Assembly (NCBI RefSeq): GCF_900114775.1
Contig: NZ_FOUE01000004.1
Span: 310,001 to 374,000 of the forward strand
Source of the DNA: Marinobacter zhejiangensis
Lineage (GTDB): Bacteria; Pseudomonadota; Gammaproteobacteria; Pseudomonadales; Oleiphilaceae
Reading direction: 5' to 3'
DNA length: 64,000 nucleotides
Position 1 is the stretch's first letter; each line of letters opens with the position of its first letter. Positions 63,606-64,000 of the stretch are shown one piece after another. The position numbers and the translations under genes were made by a program. The notes under the pieces are model-generated. The model was not told the DNA's origin. It searched no databases and was given only the letters and a program-made list of their open reading frames with translations.

Positions 63606-64000
63606 CTAGTTCTTCCTGGGGTCAAACGCATCACGAACGGCTTCACCAACGAACACCAGTAACGTCAGCATCAGTGCGAGACTGACGAAAGCGGAAATGC
63701 CAAGCCAAGGCGCGTGGAGGTTGGATTTGCCCTGGGCGATAAGCTCTCCCAGCGACGGCGATCCCGAGGGGAGGCCGAACCCCAGGAAGTCCAGGGAAGT
63801 CAGCCCGGTAATGGCACCGGTTAAAATGAATGGCATAAAGGTCAGCGTGGCGACCATCGCGTTCGGAAGGATATGCCGAAACATAATCTTGCGGTTACCC
63901 AGCCCCAGCGCCCGTGCAGCACGCACGTATTCAAAATTGCGGGCACGAAGGAATTCCGCGCGAACCACATCCACCAGCCCCATCCAGCTGAACAACAGCA
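63606..64000 (-). CDS. yejE: ABC transporter permease YejE, C-terminal part (partial)
   Basis: About 130 C-terminal residues; the start lies beyond the window end, since the frame stays open up to base 64000. The EAA loop VRAARALGLGNRKIMFRHILPNA and the closing helices (GISAFVSLALMLTLLVFVGEAVRDAFDPR) mark an oligopeptide permease of the DppC/YejE type. It is the inner-membrane channel subunit working with YejB and YejF. Confidence 0.9.
   Translation of the reverse strand, partial: LLFSWMGLVDVVRAEFLRARNFEYVRAARALGLGNRKIMFRHILPNAMVATLTFMPFILTGAITGLTSLDFLGFGLPSGSPSLGELIAQGKSNLHAPWLGISAFVSLALMLTLLVFVGEAVRDAFDPRKN

Overview
The window is an unbroken stretch of chromosomal DNA from a gammaproteobacterium, most likely Marinobacter or a close relative. 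The placement rests on gene content and order and is an inference. Several blocks follow the order I know from Pseudomonas aeruginosa: cysB-cysH-thrH-pabB with a MalT/LuxR-type regulator beside them; prmB-aroC-MFS; LysR-leuCDB-asd-fimV-truA-trpF; accD-folC-(SPOR)-cvpA-purF-metZ; ftsK-lolA-rarA-serS; fabI-yejFE. A MlaA without a lipobox cysteine and a very strongly codon-biased DUF6160-type secreted protein fit the oil-degrading marine relatives of pseudomonads. I see no rRNA, tRNA, CRISPR array, insertion sequence, prophage or integrase: this is mostly core genome, tightly packed, with many 1-20 nt overlaps between genes.

Layout. 1-9 kb: the tail of hrpA, a PA3286-like KAS III enzyme, MlaA, a DUF3336 patatin, a GspA-GspB pair and DinG. 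9-16 kb: a large MalT-like LuxR regulator (minus), cysB, cysH (minus), thrH and pabB (minus), separated by good intrinsic terminators. 16-19 kb: three small secreted proteins of unknown function, one of them DUF6160-like. 19-26.5 kb: DUF58 and TgpA-type transglutaminase, holB, pilZ, an alpha/beta hydrolase, a DUF4892 protein and a second patatin, all on the plus strand. 26.5-31 kb: prmB, aroC, an MFS transporter with no ordinary start codon, and a PilT/PilU ATPase (minus). 31-41 kb: a LysR regulator divergent from leuCDB, then asd and fimV. 40-50 kb: truA-trpF-trpB-trpA-accD-folC-SPOR-cvpA-purF-metZ. 50-58.5 kb: ftsK-lolA-rarA, serS-cobA, and a DAHP synthase (minus). 58.5-64 kb: DUF1631 protein and a c-di-GMP-type PilZ protein, then fabI and yejF-yejE (minus), the last cut by the window end.

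How the genes fit together. Amino-acid supply dominates: cysteine (cysB, cysH), serine/threonine (thrH), folate and aromatics (pabB, folC, DAHP synthase, aroC), leucine, aspartate-family, tryptophan and methionine (metZ). Envelope and lipid work is the second theme (mlaA, two patatins, lolA, fabI, accD, SPOR protein). A third thread is surface motility and polarity: fimV, pilZ, a PilU-like ATPase and a second PilZ protein.

The least explained parts are the 16.2-18.8 kb secreted-protein locus, including a leader in which a hairpin can hide the Shine-Dalgarno of the DUF6160 gene and an upstream segment could release it; an 18-bp perfect palindrome between cysH and thrH; the start of the MFS gene after aroC; and the promoter-hairpin arrangement before truA. 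All of these are sequence-based suggestions, not demonstrated functions.
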